NCBI GenBank assembly: GCA_005239165.1
Contig: RAPG01000005.1
Location: 223,949 to 287,948 of the forward strand
Reading direction: 5' to 3'
Origin: Allopusillimonas ginsengisoli
GTDB taxonomy: Bacteria > Pseudomonadota > Gammaproteobacteria > Burkholderiales > Burkholderiaceae_B
Length of the DNA stretch: 64,000 nt
In this document: in pieces, positions 63,829-64,000 of the stretch
Numbering within the stretch: the first letter of the stretch is position 1
How the letters are laid out: each line of letters begins with the position of its first letter
Translations under genes and position numbers: made by a program
Notes under the pieces: model-generated
Told to the model about the DNA's origin: nothing
Databases searched by the model: none
The model's input: the letters and a program-made list of their open reading frames with translations, nothing else

Positions 63829-64000
63829 CTACCACTTTCGGCTAACGATATCCTTGAGCGCCGCGTTATCGAGCATGCTGTCAGCCAAAAGACGTTTCAA
63901 TCGACCGTTTTCATCTTCCAGCACCTTGAGTCGCTTAGCGTCGGAGACATCCATGCCGCCAAACTTGGCTTTCCACTTGTAAAAAGTAGAGCTGCCAAAC
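63829..64000 (-). mobile_element. IS3-family transposase OrfA, partial
   Basis: Minus strand, running off the window end: FGSSTFYKWKAKFGGMDVSDAKRLKVLEDENGRLKRLLADSMLDNAALKDIVSRKW then stop at 63829. The leucine-zipper-like pattern after a helix-turn-helix is diagnostic of IS3-family OrfA. No OrfB follows; the sequence passes directly into the second integrase, so the IS is truncated at this side. Confidence 0.85.

Overview
The window is a stretch of chromosome from a betaproteobacterium, most likely Burkholderiales/Alcaligenaceae (a Bordetella, Achromobacter or Pusillimonas relative). I base this on the protein sequences and on typical neighbourhoods: accB-accC-prmA followed by a DUF3426 zinc-ribbon protein, a Lys/Ala-rich histone H1-like protein, rplM-rpsI-argC-erpA, anmK beside an M23 peptidase next to tyrS, and glyA-nrdR-ribD-ribE. 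This is a judgement from sequence alone; no database was searched.

Layout. 1-9.8 kb: ruvX (partial), plsC, then a run of minus-strand genes (apaH, lptG, mtgA, aroE, tonB-like, RNB ribonuclease, YqiA-like esterase, mpl). 9.8-17.3 kb: a 21-bp tandem array, a Tat-exported thioredoxin-like protein, aroQ, accBC, prmA, the zinc-ribbon protein, a PfkB kinase and a glycine-zipper lipoprotein. 17.3-25.7 kb: yggT, the H1-like gene, nrdB-nrdA with a candidate NrdR box (nrdR itself is at 42.1 kb), a lipoprotein and gltX. 25.8-44.4 kb: an acyl-CoA-ligase-like/GNAT fusion, a 7-bp tandem array, an esterase, darP, pmbA, an orphan TRAP binding protein, rplM-rpsI, argC, erpA, anmK, an M23 peptidase, tyrS, a PEBP protein, glyA-nrdR-ribD-ribE.

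44.4-53.1 kb is an accessory catabolic block: a LysR regulator divergent from a GMC oxidoreductase, then a GntR regulator divergent from a likely operon of FAH-family enzyme, TRAP binding protein, FAD-linked 2-hydroxyacid oxidase and TRAP permeases. It plausibly imports and oxidises an organic acid that I cannot name. A tRNA-Ser(GGA) follows. A P4-type integrase lies just downstream of it and opens a degraded phage-like element (53.3 kb to beyond the window end). The element holds an AlpA-like regulator, a Rha protein, a C4-type antisense RNA region, a winged-helix replication-like protein with phased palindromic iterons, an SSB-like protein, several unknown small proteins, a truncated tail tape measure gene, transposon-end-like repeats, the tail of a second integrase and part of an IS3-family OrfA.

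Sequence quality. Seven core genes (YqiA-like esterase, H1-like gene, gltX, darP, pmbA, argC, ribE) are broken. Each is restored by adding one or two bases, most often in a homopolymer. This pattern points to systematic deletion errors in the assembly rather than to real pseudogenes.

Most interesting signals: (1) a C4-type antisense RNA whose two complementary elements each match two flanking target sites, one of which abuts the ribosome binding site of the next gene; (2) a 15-bp palindrome repeated at exact 33-bp spacing after the replication-like gene; (3) a 34-bp-phased repeat of transposon-end character beside the broken tape measure gene.
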